64,000 nt of DNA from Lujinxingia sediminis (GCF_004005565.1 NZ_SADD01000008.1:1-64000); one strand, 5' to 3'; numbered from the stretch's first letter, positions 1 through 8,968 are shown. Notes: generated by a model not told the origin, from the letters alone. A program made the numbers and translations.

Positions 1-148
1 GTGTGAGACGACCGGGGGTCATTATGGGACGACCGGGGGTTAGTGTGAGACGACCGGGGGTCAGTGTGAGACGACCGGGGGTCAGTGTGGGACGACCGGG
101 GGTCAGTGTGGGACGACCGGGGGTCAGGGTGGGACAACCGGGAGCTGG
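1..148. repeat. 21-bp tandem array carrying the GACCGGGGGTCA core
   Basis: Six near-identical 21-bp units start at 7, 28, 49, 70, 91 and 112, and a degenerate seventh starts at 133. Each holds GACCGGGGGTC, which folds as GACC-GGG-GGTC. Bases 1-6 look like the tail of another unit, so the array probably continues left of the window. Because 21 is a multiple of three, an open frame runs through it (repeating RRPGVSV), but this is a by-product of the repeat. The same core lies on the other side of the transposase gene at 407-1381 and in other gaps. No gene is visible between the array and 407. Confidence 0.9.
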
Positions 149-406
149 AAGAACGAAGGAAGGTTCAGATCGATGCTTAAATGCGTCGATGTGTGGCGTG
201 ATAGCACCCAGGGGATTGGGTTCACCCGAGCGGGTCCGTGACATGGACGCACGAGGGCCTTCATAGCACCGAGAGGTGGTATGCGAGTGGCCAGGGCGCC
301 TCGGTGGACTTGAGTCGAGTGCCGAATGGCCGAGGGGGTAGGCATAGCAGGCGATGCGCCGGAGAAGTGAAGCCGGACGACGGGGGGCATCTCGCGTTCT
401 ATACGT

Positions 407-1381
407 TCATGGCGAGCTTAGCAGGCATCTGCGCGCATATTTTTTGATTCGGGAGAGGCGGGCGACCTGCGTGAGTGGACTGTCCGAGGGGGCCGGAGCA
501 CATGGTACGGCACTGTGCCGTCGAAGCGCGATTGTTCCGCATGGGAACGTGCAGTCACGCTTGCCGGCTTTCCATCGACTGCGTTGAAAGGCATAGGCTT
601 CGAGAAAGTCGCGGCGGGCAGCTTCGGCGCGGCGCATGAGTTCAGCATCTGTGGTGGCAAATCGGGGAATGAAGCTGCGTGAGGGTGTCGGCGTGTCGGG
701 CGAGGTATAGGGATCGAGCTGTTGGAGCACCTCACTGGAGTATTGAGTCGTCTCACTGCCCTTCTGACGTTCGGCGAGAATCTCAAGGCGAGCTTCTTCG
801 ATGCGAGCTTCGAAATGGGCAATCGTTTTGTCGAGGGGCCAGTCCTCGTAGCCAGGAGGAGGTTCAGGAGTCAGCTCGATAAACTCCGGAGCCGTATCGC
901 CGAAAAATCTGGACGGGCGGGGAATCTGGAGGGGCTTTCCCCAGTCTTTGGGCTGGATCATAAAGCCTGGCCAGTCTTCAAGACGATCGACAACGCCTGC
1001 TCGCACCGGGTTTAGAAGGGTGTAGATAAGTTTACGATCGCTGGCGTCCTGGTCGAGCAAAACGCAATCACAGTAGGTGCCCGCTTCCCAGAAATGACCT
1101 TTTCGCTCAAGCGCCTTGTTGCGAGCTCGCGCAATGCTCGCAAAGCTGTCGCGAGCCATATTGCTGCGCTCGCCGGTGTTGTCCGTGATGACGAGATGGA
1201 TATGGTTGGACATGACGGTTACCGCGTGAATCGACTGGCCGTGGCGGGTAGCCGCTCGCGCGAAAGCGTAAGCCGTTAGTTCCGCAAGCTCCGCGTCAGG
1301 ACGCAGAAAGAAGCGTCGTTCCGAGGTGCGTCGTGTGATAAAAACCAGTTGGTCAGGTAGGTGTTGACGGGGCGCGGTCAT
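407..1381 (-). CDS. REP-associated tyrosine transposase (RAYT), IS200/Y1 family
   Basis: A 324-residue protein with the single-strand HUH transposase fold of the IS200/IS605 and RAYT families, which cut and join single-stranded DNA through a tyrosine. Visible motifs are the two-His metal site in SNHIHLVI (His60, His62) and the Y-x-x-x-NPVRAG segment (Tyr120) followed by DRLEDWPG, typical of RAYTs. The catalytic core fills the first ~150 residues; the remaining ~170 are an Arg/Glu-rich tail of unknown role. ATG at 1381 follows GGAGAAC. Short GC-rich repeats flank it on both sides (1-148, 1566-1598). There are no obvious IS ends and no accessory tnpB, which favours a domesticated RAYT over a complete IS. 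Confidence 0.85.
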   Translation of the reverse strand: MTAPRQHLPDQLVFITRRTSERRFFLRPDAELAELTAYAFARAATRHGQSIHAVTVMSNHIHLVITDNTGERSNMARDSFASIARARNKALERKGHFWEAGTYCDCVLLDQDASDRKLIYTLLNPVRAGVVDRLEDWPGFMIQPKDWGKPLQIPRPSRFFGDTAPEFIELTPEPPPGYEDWPLDKTIAHFEARIEEARLEILAERQKGSETTQYSSEVLQQLDPYTSPDTPTPSRSFIPRFATTDAELMRRAEAARRDFLEAYAFQRSRWKAGKRDCTFPCGTIALRRHSAVPCAPAPSDSPLTQVARLSRIKKYARRCLLSSP

Positions 1382-1517
1382 GGTAGTTCTCCAAGAGAGG
1401 TGACGTTAACAGCGCTGTGTGTCTGTTATCGCGTGCCTTCGGAGAGCTTTGCGTGAGAGCCCTACTTTTTTGCCGTCGTAGGACGTTTTGAGGCGCGAGA
1501 GCGTTGAGCAGGTAGAT

Positions 1518-1533
1518 GTTTCACATGTGAAAC
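1518..1533. promoter_or_regulatory. Perfect 16-bp palindrome GTTTCACATGTGAAAC
   Basis: A perfect dyad in the gap between the transposase gene and the YigZ gene. Its half-sites GTTTCAC and GTGAAAC match those of the ParB-binding parS consensus TGTTTCACGTGAAACA, but here they are two bases further apart. It could be an operator for an unknown dimeric regulator or a decayed parS. Only the dyad itself is directly seen. Confidence 0.45.
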
Positions 1534-1565
1534 GTGAGTAGATGATGTGCCCTGCTCTTCAGGGG

Positions 1566-1598
1566 GACCGGGAGTCAGGAGGGGAACCGGGAGTCAAC
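1566..1598. repeat. Two copies of the GACCGGGAGTCA repeat
   Basis: GACCGGGAGTCAG at 1566-1578 and AACCGGGAGTCAA at 1585-1597 lie in direct orientation, 19 bp apart. They are variants of the core arrayed at 1-148, so the transposase gene has this repeat on both sides. They end about 30 bp before the YigZ start codon. Confidence 0.8.
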
Positions 1599-1629
1599 TT
1601 GAGCAGTGTCGAAAAGGGCGAGGTGGACG

Positions 1630-2289
1630 ATGCAAGGAGACGGGTTTGAGAGTAGTTCGCAGCCCTACTGGACCCTTGAGAGTCAGGGTGAGTCGGAGTT
1701 GGTCGTTGAGCGAAGCAGGTTTATCGGGTTTGCCAGTCGAGTCGTGACGGAAGGCGAGGCGTTGGCACGTGTTGACGAGATACGACGGCGATTTCATGAC
1801 GCGCGTCATGTCTGCTACGCGTTGCGGATCGGACGGGGAGTCGAGCAGGTTGAGCGCGGTGTGGATGATGGGGAGCCTGGTCGAAGCGCCGGGTTTCCGA
1901 TGCTTCAGATCCTTCAGGGGCGCGAGCTATGCGATACGTTGGTCGTTGTCGTGCGCTACTTTGGCGGAATAAAGCTCGGAGTCGGGGGGCTCGCTCGTGC
2001 GTATCGAGAAGCAGCGAGAATGGCGTTGGACGACGCTGTTGCGGTTGAGCGGTTCCCGGAGGTGGTTGCGGACTTGGTCGTTCCCTACTCGGTTCAGGCT
2101 CAGGTTGAGCACCTGCTCGACGGTCAGCAGGGCGTGCGCGTCATTGAAACGCATTATGGCGCAGAGGTGTGTATGCGGCTGGCGATTCGCTGCGTCGATC
2201 GCCAGATGATTGAAACTCGCCTTGCAGCGTTGTTGCAGCGCGACGAGCGTGATGTGCTTGTGGAGACAGTCCCGGCTGGCACATCTTAA
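1630..2289 (+). CDS. yigZ: YigZ/IMPACT family protein
   Basis: A 219-residue member of the UPF0029/IMPACT family, related to E. coli YigZ and eukaryotic IMPACT, whose bacterial role is poorly defined and possibly linked to translation. Family signatures are ERSRFIGFASRV near residue 30, DARHVCYALR, the DDGEPGRSAGFPML segment and VVRYFGGIKLGVGGLARAY near the middle, followed by a small C-terminal alpha/beta domain. ATG at 1630 follows GCGAGGTGG closely; a GTG at 1606 in the same frame has no clear ribosome site and lies against the repeat. Typical family length is about 200 residues, which supports the later start. It appears monocistronic. Confidence 0.9.
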   Translation: MQGDGFESSSQPYWTLESQGESELVVERSRFIGFASRVVTEGEALARVDEIRRRFHDARHVCYALRIGRGVEQVERGVDDGEPGRSAGFPMLQILQGRELCDTLVVVVRYFGGIKLGVGGLARAYREAARMALDDAVAVERFPEVVADLVVPYSVQAQVEHLLDGQQGVRVIETHYGAEVCMRLAIRCVDRQMIETRLAALLQRDERDVLVETVPAGTS

Positions 2290-2351
2290 CGACGTGAATG
2301 CGTTGGTATGGAGCGCTGAAAGGATGGTGGATTGCCGCGAGCCAGGGTCTT

Positions 2352-2503
2352 GACCCCGGGTCGTGCTCCTGACCCCGGGTCGTGCTCCTGACCCCGGGTC
2401 GTGCTCCTGACCTCGGGTCGTGCTCCTGACCCCGGGTCGTGCTCCTGACCCCGGGTCGTGCTCCTGACCCCGGGTCGTGCTCCTGACCCCCGGGCGTGCG
2501 TGC
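2352..2503. repeat. 19-bp tandem array with the palindrome GACCCCGGGTC
   Basis: Seven 19-bp units GACCCCGGGTCGTGCTCCT start at 2352 and recur every 19 bp; the fourth has one substitution (GACCTCGGGTC), and an eighth at 2485 is degenerate. Each unit holds a palindrome of five paired bases around a central C. The array fills most of the gap between the convergent YigZ and methyltransferase genes. Core and context resemble the 21-bp array at 1-148, but the spacer between cores differs. Confidence 0.9.
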
Positions 2504-2560
2504 AACGCGAACGAGAGGGCCAATCGACTCCTATGCTTCACCAGTGGGGGGCGTTCGCCG

Positions 2561-3229
2561 TCAGGGACGTGTCGCAATCCATACAAGGTGTCGGCGGCCA
2601 CGATCGCCGGCGGCGTACGACGTGTGGCGTTTGACCTGAAAGCGCGCTTTTTTGAGGCGCCGGGAGAAGGCCTGGTCATCGGAGACCGACCAGACGCCGA
2701 GGACTCCACCCGAACTCAGAGCGTGAAAGGCCCGCTCCAGGCCGGTCGCCCCGTAGAGGCCGTCATTCTCGCGGGCAGTGAGGGCTTCTGGTCCGTTGTC
2801 GACATCCAGAAGAATCGCATCGAAGCGTGTCTGTGTACGGGCAATATGCGCTGTCACGTCGCCTTCCAGCAGCGTGACACGCGGATCATCGAGAGGGCTG
2901 TTGGCGAGGGGGGCCAGGACACCGCGATTCCATGTGATGATCTCAGGGACGAGCTCGCTGATGAAGACCCGGGCATCGGCACGAAGGGCATCCAGGGCGG
3001 CCCGCAACGTAAATCCCATGCCAAGTCCGCCGATGAGGACACGGGCGTTGGGTCGGTGGGCGATCGGGGCGACTCCGCGGGTGCCAAGGTCGTCTTCCGA
3101 GCCATGGGCGCGCGAGGTCATCAATTCGATGCCGTGGGCGCGAAGCACGTACTCCCGGTCACGTTGTTGAAGGAGGAGTTCTCCGCCATCGGGAAGCGTC
3201 GTGCGCTCCAGGGTGAACCACGGTTTCAT
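2561..3229 (-). CDS. Spermidine-synthase-like SAM-dependent methyltransferase
   Basis: 222 residues with the Rossmann methyltransferase fold of the spermine/spermidine synthase family. The SAM-binding glycine loop is VLIGGLGMGFTLRAAL (about residues 63-78), followed by the acidic strand end FISELVPEIITW and the LEGDV and FDAILLDVDNGPEA motifs. It is shorter than polyamine aminopropyltransferases (~280) and lacks their N-terminal strand domain, so a methyltransferase-like role on an unknown substrate is more likely than spermidine synthesis. ATG at 3229 has only a weak ribosome site. It is the last gene of a minus-strand run with 3343-4182 and 4216-5154, though the 113-bp gap leaves cotranscription open. 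Confidence 0.75.
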   Translation of the reverse strand: MKPWFTLERTTLPDGGELLLQQRDREYVLRAHGIELMTSRAHGSEDDLGTRGVAPIAHRPNARVLIGGLGMGFTLRAALDALRADARVFISELVPEIITWNRGVLAPLANSPLDDPRVTLLEGDVTAHIARTQTRFDAILLDVDNGPEALTARENDGLYGATGLERAFHALSSGGVLGVWSVSDDQAFSRRLKKARFQVKRHTSYAAGDRGRRHLVWIATRP

Positions 3230-3342
3230 GCGAATCTCACAGAGGGGGCAGGCTGGGAAGTGTCGACGGGCACAGGGGAAGTCATTGATGCACGGGTCAC
3301 GTGTTCTTGCTCGAACTCTTAACGTTTTGCGCGATGGGAACG

Positions 3343-4182
3343 CTAGTTCAAAAGCAGGTAGATGCCCACGACTGGAGTCGTCATCAACAGGGAGTTTAGT
3401 GTGGCGAGGGCGACAAGCGGCGCTAGAGCGATTGTTCGGGTTTTGCTTCGCAGGCTTAGAAGTCGTGTGTGCGCAGCGTCGAGGGTTTCGAGCGCCGTGC
3501 CAGCCGGCCCAGCCATCGTCGATTCAGAGGAGGGAAGAGTTTGGGGTGGTTTGGAGGCTGAGACGCGAAGCATGCGGGAGATCAGACGCGCGATGGTTTT
3601 GTCGAGAGCCCAGGTCACAGGGCGAGCGAAGACCCCCGCGGCTTGCTGCGCCGCACGACGCACGACCGGGTAGAGCAATCCCTGGTACAGGGTGAGTGAA
3701 AGTTTCTGGAGAGCGCTGGCGGAGAGTTTGCCTCGGCGAAGGGTATCGATCTCGGCCAGCGCTGACTTGAGACCTTCGAACACCATCACGACCAGTTGCC
3801 AGATGTTCTCCATGGCGAGGTCGACGACGCGCACAGCTCCCCAGGTGGCTCCGAGCCCCAGGCCAATGATGGCGCCGTATAGGATGAGTAGAGCCTGAGG
3901 AATCAGGCTCAGCGGCGCAAAGAGCCACCAGGAGAACGCCACGCAGATGACGACTGCAAGCGCACACCATCGCGCCATCAGGAAGAGCGCGGAGGGCAGG
4001 TTGAAGATGCGTTTTGCCCGCTGTTGAAGTGCGTTGCCGGACCTCCACTCGTGCCACCAGTCAGAAGGAATCGCGAGACGAGCCTCGGTACGCGTCAGCG
4101 GGGCCGGGAGTGGGGCTGGCGCTGGAGCATGTGCCGCGGGTGGTGGTTGCGTGTCCGTGGTAGGGCGTTGGTTGCCGAGCAT
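3343..4182 (-). CDS. Membrane protein of unknown function
   Basis: 279 residues, not recognised. A Pro/Ala-rich N-terminus (~35 residues) precedes a pair of hydrophobic segments at roughly 70-115 (ALAVVICVAFSWWLF and IPQALLILYGAIIGLGLG). A helical amphipathic middle carries many Arg/Lys, and a final hydrophobic stretch (TLNSLLMTTPVVGIYLLL) ends at the C-terminus. ATG at 4182 follows AGGACGGATGTC. It starts 33 bp after the lipoprotein gene at 4216-5154 ends, so the two are probably cotranscribed envelope proteins. Confidence 0.6.
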   Translation of the reverse strand: MLGNQRPTTDTQPPPAAHAPAPAPLPAPLTRTEARLAIPSDWWHEWRSGNALQQRAKRIFNLPSALFLMARWCALAVVICVAFSWWLFAPLSLIPQALLILYGAIIGLGLGATWGAVRVVDLAMENIWQLVVMVFEGLKSALAEIDTLRRGKLSASALQKLSLTLYQGLLYPVVRRAAQQAAGVFARPVTWALDKTIARLISRMLRVSASKPPQTLPSSESTMAGPAGTALETLDAAHTRLLSLRSKTRTIALAPLVALATLNSLLMTTPVVGIYLLLN

Positions 4183-4215
4183 GACATCCGTCCTGGTCAG
4201 AGGAGTCGGGCAGGA

Positions 4216-5154
4216 CTAGCGAAGCGTGCTGGAAAGTTCGGTCCAGGCCGGCTGCTCGTCGGCGAGCATGGTCTGAAGCTTCTCGGTGGAGATTTGGCCT
4301 ACCAGGACCGGCTGACGTCCGGGAGCGGGCCAGATCAACTTTGCAAGCAGGGCTTCGAGATCAGGCTGACACTCGCATGTCATCCACGCATCGACCAGTT
4401 CGTTTCGAACTGCCGCGGAGCTTTCGTCAGGGGGCCGGGTCGCCACACGTTCGATGAGAAGATCGACGGCGGGGCACGTTTGAGGGTTGGCAAGGTGGCC
4501 GGAAGCAGCGGCTCGCCGGATCGCGTCTTCATTCGGAGGGGCCGCCCGCTCTACGGGCGCCGGTGCGGGAACCACAAAGAGTACCGAGTCACCCAGTTCG
4601 TTGCGAAACGACGTAAGAACGCTCTTCATGCGCTCGGCAGAGGTGGGCCCGTCGATACGGAAGGCGATTGCTGGTGGCTCTCCACCGGAGTGTTGTTGCT
4701 GCGCCTGCCGAAGAGCGTCGGCCGCCGCGCTGAGATCGTCGTTGAAGTCTCGGCGCAACAGACTCAGCGTGGAGTCGCTGATACCGATGAGGATGCGCGG
4801 TGTCTGCCGGGTGGGGCTGAGTGGTGCGATGTCGCGCAGCGTTTGACTTTCCGCAGCGGGGCGAGTGGCGTCGATCCAGGCCTGGGCGCGCTCGGCGCTG
4901 GCCAGATCGCAGCTCCAGTCGTTGGATGGGAAGGGGAGTGGTGCCGCCGCGCCTGTGTCACCTCCTTCAGGGGCCTGATACGGCGAAGAGAGCTCCTGGG
5001 AGGTCTCGGTGACCTGCTCCGGGGCGGGCGCCGTGCGATCGCAACCTACGCTCAACAGGCTCAGCAGGAGCGCGCAGGTTGTGTGAGAGAGGCGGCTTTG
5101 AAGCAGGCCGGGCGATATCAGAGATGACGACGAGCAGGTCACGATGAGCTCCAC
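4216..5154 (-). CDS. Predicted lipoprotein, unknown function
   Basis: 312 residues. A hydrophobic stretch ends in the lipobox LLSVGC near residue 38, followed by an acidic, Pro/Glu-rich linker, so the protein is probably a lipid-anchored envelope protein. The body holds two small alpha/beta stretches (for example PRILIGISDSTLSLL and DSVLFVVPAP) that I cannot place in a family. The C-terminus carries a possible Cys pair (MTCEC). The GTG start at 5154 puts about 20 residues ahead of the signal core; a later GTG near 5142 is also possible. It lies just upstream of the membrane protein gene at 3343-4182. Confidence 0.6.
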   Translation of the reverse strand: MELIVTCSSSSLISPGLLQSRLSHTTCALLLSLLSVGCDRTAPAPEQVTETSQELSSPYQAPEGGDTGAAAPLPFPSNDWSCDLASAERAQAWIDATRPAAESQTLRDIAPLSPTRQTPRILIGISDSTLSLLRRDFNDDLSAAADALRQAQQQHSGGEPPAIAFRIDGPTSAERMKSVLTSFRNELGDSVLFVVPAPAPVERAAPPNEDAIRRAAASGHLANPQTCPAVDLLIERVATRPPDESSAAVRNELVDAWMTCECQPDLEALLAKLIWPAPGRQPVLVGQISTEKLQTMLADEQPAWTELSSTLR

Positions 5155-5213
5155 TGAGAGAGGACAGGGTACACCAGCGTACGACGTCTGAGGTGTGCGC
5201 TAAATTCAGCGCA

Positions 5214-6086
5214 TTAATAGGCGACGTCAGGCGTGTCATGGCTGGTGTTGAGAACCTCCACGATCGCTTCTCCGACGCCTGTGGCGGAGGCCGGGTTTTG
5301 GCCGGTGATCAGCCGTCCGTCAACGACCACGTTTTCCTGAAAATTGTCGGCTCCCTCAAAGTTTGCGCCGCGCTCCCGAAGTTCGCTCTCCAGCAGAAAG
5401 GGGACGACCTGATCGAGCTCCACGGCGCGCTCTTCGGCATCGGTAAAGCCGGTGACTTCTCGATCGGCGACAAGCCATTGACCGTCGGAGAGTTGCACAT
5501 TCAGGAGAGCCGCCGGGCCGTGGCAGACCGCAGCGACGGTTCCGCCAGCCTCCCAGATGCGAGCGGTGACCCGTTGCACCGCGGCACTGTCGGCGAAATC
5601 CCACATGGTGCCATGGCCGCCGGCAAAGAAGATCGCCCGGTAATGTTCGGGGACAACCTGATGGATGGCCAGCGTCGTATCAAGCTGGCTGCGCAGAGCG
5701 TTGTCTTCCCAGAAACGGGCGTTGATCGGGTCGTCCATATCCAGGCTTTTCGGATCGGCAGCAACCGGACCTCCCTGCGGACTTGCAAAGTCGATGGTAT
5801 AGCCGGCCTCGGTAAGCACAGACCAGGGATGGGTGACTTCGCTGAGGTAGTAACCGGTCGGTGTGTCGGTATCACCAAGCATCGTATGGTTGGTGAGCAC
5901 AAACAGGATCTTGCCTTGCTCGCCGCGGTCGTCACGCTCCGAGGAGTCCTCGTTGGAGGGCGCGAGTGCGTCACGAGAGCCGCTCTCGCCCTGCGGCGCA
6001 CTCGACGCTCCGGTGGCGCAGGCGATAAGCGCGACAGGGAAGAGAATGAGCGTGGCAAGGCGGAAGATGGATGCGAGCAGGGGCAT
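5214..6086 (-). CDS. DJ-1/PfpI family (Hsp31-like) lipoprotein
   Basis: 290 residues. The signal peptide ends in the lipobox ALIAC near residue 22, followed by a ~35-residue low-complexity linker. The rest is a class I glutamine-amidotransferase/DJ-1 fold: KILFVLTNH begins the domain, AIFFAGGHGTMWDF is the oxyanion region, and AAVCHGPAAL holds the nucleophile Cys at the elbow. The length and the TPTGYYLSEVTHPW segment match the Hsp31/HchA branch, whose members act as glyoxalase-III-type enzymes or chaperones. An exported lipid-anchored form is unusual. The frame is open to 6182, but ATG at 6086 places the signal peptide at the N-terminus. Confidence 0.8.
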   Translation of the reverse strand: MPLLASIFRLATLILFPVALIACATGASSAPQGESGSRDALAPSNEDSSERDDRGEQGKILFVLTNHTMLGDTDTPTGYYLSEVTHPWSVLTEAGYTIDFASPQGGPVAADPKSLDMDDPINARFWEDNALRSQLDTTLAIHQVVPEHYRAIFFAGGHGTMWDFADSAAVQRVTARIWEAGGTVAAVCHGPAALLNVQLSDGQWLVADREVTGFTDAEERAVELDQVVPFLLESELRERGANFEGADNFQENVVVDGRLITGQNPASATGVGEAIVEVLNTSHDTPDVAY

Positions 6087-6300
6087 GAATCGACCGTGTC
6101 CGAGGTGGATGGGAGCCGGTGGTGAGCGCGCCTCACCGAGGTGAACAAAGAAGTATCCTGCGCACCGGTTCAGCACAGGCAAGAACGTTCTTTTCGACCG
6201 GAGCCCACCACGTCAACCATGCTCGCCATAGAGTTCGAATAGCGGCGATGGTGCTGGCGCAGAGGCGCCCCGGGGTTGGTCTCAGAGCACGCTTTGAGGC

Positions 6301-6313
6301 GACCGGGAGTCAG
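6301..6313. repeat. Single GACCGGGAGTCAG repeat
   Basis: One copy of the dispersed core lies between the DJ-1-like gene and the end of the SulP gene. It is identical to the copy at 1566-1578. Nothing else is recognisable in 6087-6362. Confidence 0.7.
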
Positions 6314-6362
6314 CCTTCCGAAGCCAGGCCGATGACTCGCCCCCCCCCGCGATTATGCGGTG

Positions 6363-7880
6363 TCAGTGGCCGGTGGTCGAGACCAGGCCCACGCGATCGA
6401 TCAGGCTCTGGCTCTCGGCGTTCAGACCGGTGAGGACGACGTCCTTGCCCAGAGCATTGTACTTGGCGATGATCCGCGCGATAGCAGCGACCGCCGAGTG
6501 GTCCCAGACGTGGGAGGCAGAGAAGTCGATCTCGATGCGTTCTGGGTCGGCCTGGACATCGAAGGTCTCGCTGAAATCGGTGCAGGTCGCAAAAAACATC
6601 TGGCCCTGGATCCGGTAGCGTTTGCTGCCGCCTTCAAGAAGGTCGTCGGCAATCGTAAGCCGTGCGATGCGCCACCCGAAGATGATGGCTCCGAGAATGA
6701 CCCCCACCGCCACGCCTTTTGCCAGGTCATGGGTGTAGACGACGGTGGCGACCGTGGAGAGCATGACCACCGAGTCGGCCGCCGGAATTTTGCGAATATC
6801 GAGCAGGGAGTTCCAATCAAAGGTGCCGACGCTGACCATGATCATGACCCCGACGAGCGCGGCCATCGGGATACGCATGACCACGTCGCCGAGTACCAGG
6901 ATCAAAAACATCAAAAAGACGCCGGCAACCAGCGAGGAGAGTCGGCCGCGACCGCCGCTTTTCACATTGATCACCGACTGGCCGATCATCGCGCAGCCGG
7001 CCATCCCGCCGAAACATCCGGCGATACAGTTGGCAATGCCCTGACCGCGCAGCTCTTTGTTTTTATCGCTTCGGGTATCGGTCATATCATCGACAATCGA
7101 GGCGGTGAGCAGCGACTCCAGCATTCCGACCATCGCCAGGGGCAGCGAGTAGGGCAGGATGATGAGCAGCGTCTCCATGGAGAGCGCGACCTTCGGCAGC
7201 GCAAAAAGTGGCAGCGCGCGCGTGACCTGGCCCATATCGCCGACGGTCTTAAGCTCCCAGCCGGCGAAGAGCACGAGGGCGGTGATGATGACGATCGCAA
7301 CCAGCGCCGAGGGAAGCGCGCGGGTGATTCGAGGCAGGCCGTAGATGATCGCCAGGGTCGCGGCGACCAGGGCGTACATCAGCCAGCCAGCGCCCTCAAA
7401 ATGAGGAAGCTGCGCCATAAAGATCAGAATGGCCAGAGCGTTGACAAAGCCCAGCATCACCGAGTGGGGGATGAAGGTGATGAAGCGCCCCAGCTTTAAG
7501 GCACCGGCGATGATCTGAATGACCCCGGTGAGGATGGTGGCGGCCAGCAAATACTCCAACCCGTGGTCGGCCACGAGCGTGACCATCAGGAGGGCCATTG
7601 CTCCGGTCGCCGCTGAGATCATGCCGGGGCGGCCGCCGGCGATGGCCGTCGTGACCGCAATGCAGAAGGAGGCGTAAAGGCCCACCATCGGGTCGACGCC
7701 CGCGATAATCGAAAACGCGATGGCCTCCGGGATCAGCGCCAGAGCGACGGTGATGCCAGCCAGGATGTCGCCGCGGATGTTGAAGAACCACGTGCCACGA
7801 AAGGATTGAAGAGCGGGATGCAAAACGTCTGCCTTGGAACATGAAGAAGGAAGAGGGGAGGTCTGACGACTCCAAACCAC
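6363..7880 (-). CDS. SulP family anion transporter with STAS domain
   Basis: Up to 505 residues. The first ~390 form the multi-span SulP (SLC26) transport domain, with [19 protein letters not shown] near the N-terminus (the family's first-helix signature) and [18 protein letters not shown] around residue 300. The last ~110 residues are a STAS domain ([18 protein letters not shown]). Members move sulfate, bicarbonate or dicarboxylates across the inner membrane; the substrate cannot be read here. The frame opens at GTG 7880, but a TTG just before HPALQSF would give a more typical N-terminus, so the start is uncertain. The 296-bp gap upstream (7881-8176) shows nothing recognisable. Confidence 0.9.
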   Translation of the reverse strand: MVWSRQTSPLPSSCSKADVLHPALQSFRGTWFFNIRGDILAGITVALALIPEAIAFSIIAGVDPMVGLYASFCIAVTTAIAGGRPGMISAATGAMALLMVTLVADHGLEYLLAATILTGVIQIIAGALKLGRFITFIPHSVMLGFVNALAILIFMAQLPHFEGAGWLMYALVAATLAIIYGLPRITRALPSALVAIVIITALVLFAGWELKTVGDMGQVTRALPLFALPKVALSMETLLIILPYSLPLAMVGMLESLLTASIVDDMTDTRSDKNKELRGQGIANCIAGCFGGMAGCAMIGQSVINVKSGGRGRLSSLVAGVFLMFLILVLGDVVMRIPMAALVGVMIMVSVGTFDWNSLLDIRKIPAADSVVMLSTVATVVYTHDLAKGVAVGVILGAIIFGWRIARLTIADDLLEGGSKRYRIQGQMFFATCTDFSETFDVQADPERIEIDFSASHVWDHSAVAAIARIIAKYNALGKDVVLTGLNAESQSLIDRVGLVSTTGH

Positions 7881-8176
7881 AAAACGCGCCAGGTCGCCGG
7901 TGGTGGGGCATAGCGGCGCGTTCTCCCGGCCGAGGTCGGGCAGGGGGCTAACCTTGCGATGGCTGTTAAAGGGGCACAGCGAACAGAAGGTGGACGGAGG
8001 CGTCTTGAGACGCGCGCGCCAGCTTCTAACTCGAGCTTAGAGCGCAGGAATCGGCGAGTTAACGCAACGTGGGGAGATGCGCAAGGCGAAGTTGGCGCGG
8101 GGGGCTCGTGTGCCACGAACTCGGCAGTGCGCCCGGCGTTCCGGAAATGGCAGAGTCACCAGGATGCGTCATCGGG

Positions 8177-8968
8177 CTACCAGGGGATGGCAGAGCCGTC
8201 CCAGGCAAAGAAGCTGCCGGAGTCTTCCGGGCGCAGGCCATCGATGATTTCGAGAAGTTGTGTCGCGGCGCGCTCCGTCGAGAAGAGCTTTGAGTCGGGG
8301 ACGTGGGCCCGATAGGGCTTTGAGAGGTCGGTGGCGACCGTCCCGGGGTGCAGCGCCACACAGATAAGCTCTCCCATGCGTCGATGTTGGCCGAGTTCAA
8401 TGGCCATGGTGCGCGTGAGCATATTTTGAGCGGCTTTGGATGCGCGGTAGCTGTACCAGCCGCCCAGGTTGTTGTCGCCGATGCTACCGACCCGTGCCGA
8501 AAGGTTAGCGATGATCGTGCGCTCTGTGTGGCGCAGCAGCGGGATAAGATGTTTCACGACGAGGGCGGGGCCCAGAGCGTTGACGTGCATCAGTTCGTTG
8601 AACGCATCCGGGTCGAGGTCGCTGAGGCGTTTCTCCGGGGTGATGTGATGGGACGCATCGTGGAGGAGTCCGGCCACGTTGCAGACCAGATGCAGGCGGT
8701 CGGTCTGGGTTCCGATCTCGCGGGCGGCCGCGGCGATGGTGTGTTCGCGAGTCACATCCAGGTCGATGCAGATCAAGCGCCCGGGGTGCTGCTCTCGAAG
8801 CTCCGCCAGCCCGGAGGCGGTCGTTGCGCTGCGCGAGCAGGCAAAGATCCGGGTAAAGCGCGATGTGGCGAGCAGGGCGCGGGTCATCGCCAGGCCAAGG
8901 CCGCGGCTGGCGCCCTGAATCAGGGCGAAGCTCCGGTTTGGAAAGGAGGTCCATTGCGCGTCGGGCAT
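8177..8968 (-). CDS. Short-chain dehydrogenase/reductase, C-factor-like
   Basis: 263 residues with a classical SDR fold. The nucleotide site GASRGLGLA lies near residue 20, the CNVAGLLHD (NNAG-like) segment near 95, and the catalytic Ser-Tyr-x-x-x-Lys in NLSARVGS and WYSYRASKAA near 160. The branch with LHPGTVATDLSKPY resembles sniffer/C-factor SDRs, which include the Myxococcus CsgA developmental protein; the substrate is unknown. The frame is open to 9292, but the extra N-terminus is not protein-like and ATG 8968 fits the fold. The ribosome site is weak. It shares a short intergenic region with the divergent lipocalin gene. Confidence 0.85.
   Translation of the reverse strand: MPDAQWTSFPNRSFALIQGASRGLGLAMTRALLATSRFTRIFACSRSATTASGLAELREQHPGRLICIDLDVTREHTIAAAAREIGTQTDRLHLVCNVAGLLHDASHHITPEKRLSDLDPDAFNELMHVNALGPALVVKHLIPLLRHTERTIIANLSARVGSIGDNNLGGWYSYRASKAAQNMLTRTMAIELGQHRRMGELICVALHPGTVATDLSKPYRAHVPDSKLFSTERAATQLLEIIDGLRPEDSGSFFAWDGSAIPW

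Noticed and set aside
1-148. Possible CRISPR array
   Set aside because: Units are contiguous with no unique spacers, and no cas gene is near.
1-266. Open frame through the 21-bp array encoding an RRPGVSV repeat
   Set aside because: It exists only because the unit length is a multiple of three; it starts at the window edge, has no ribosome site and loses all pattern after the array.
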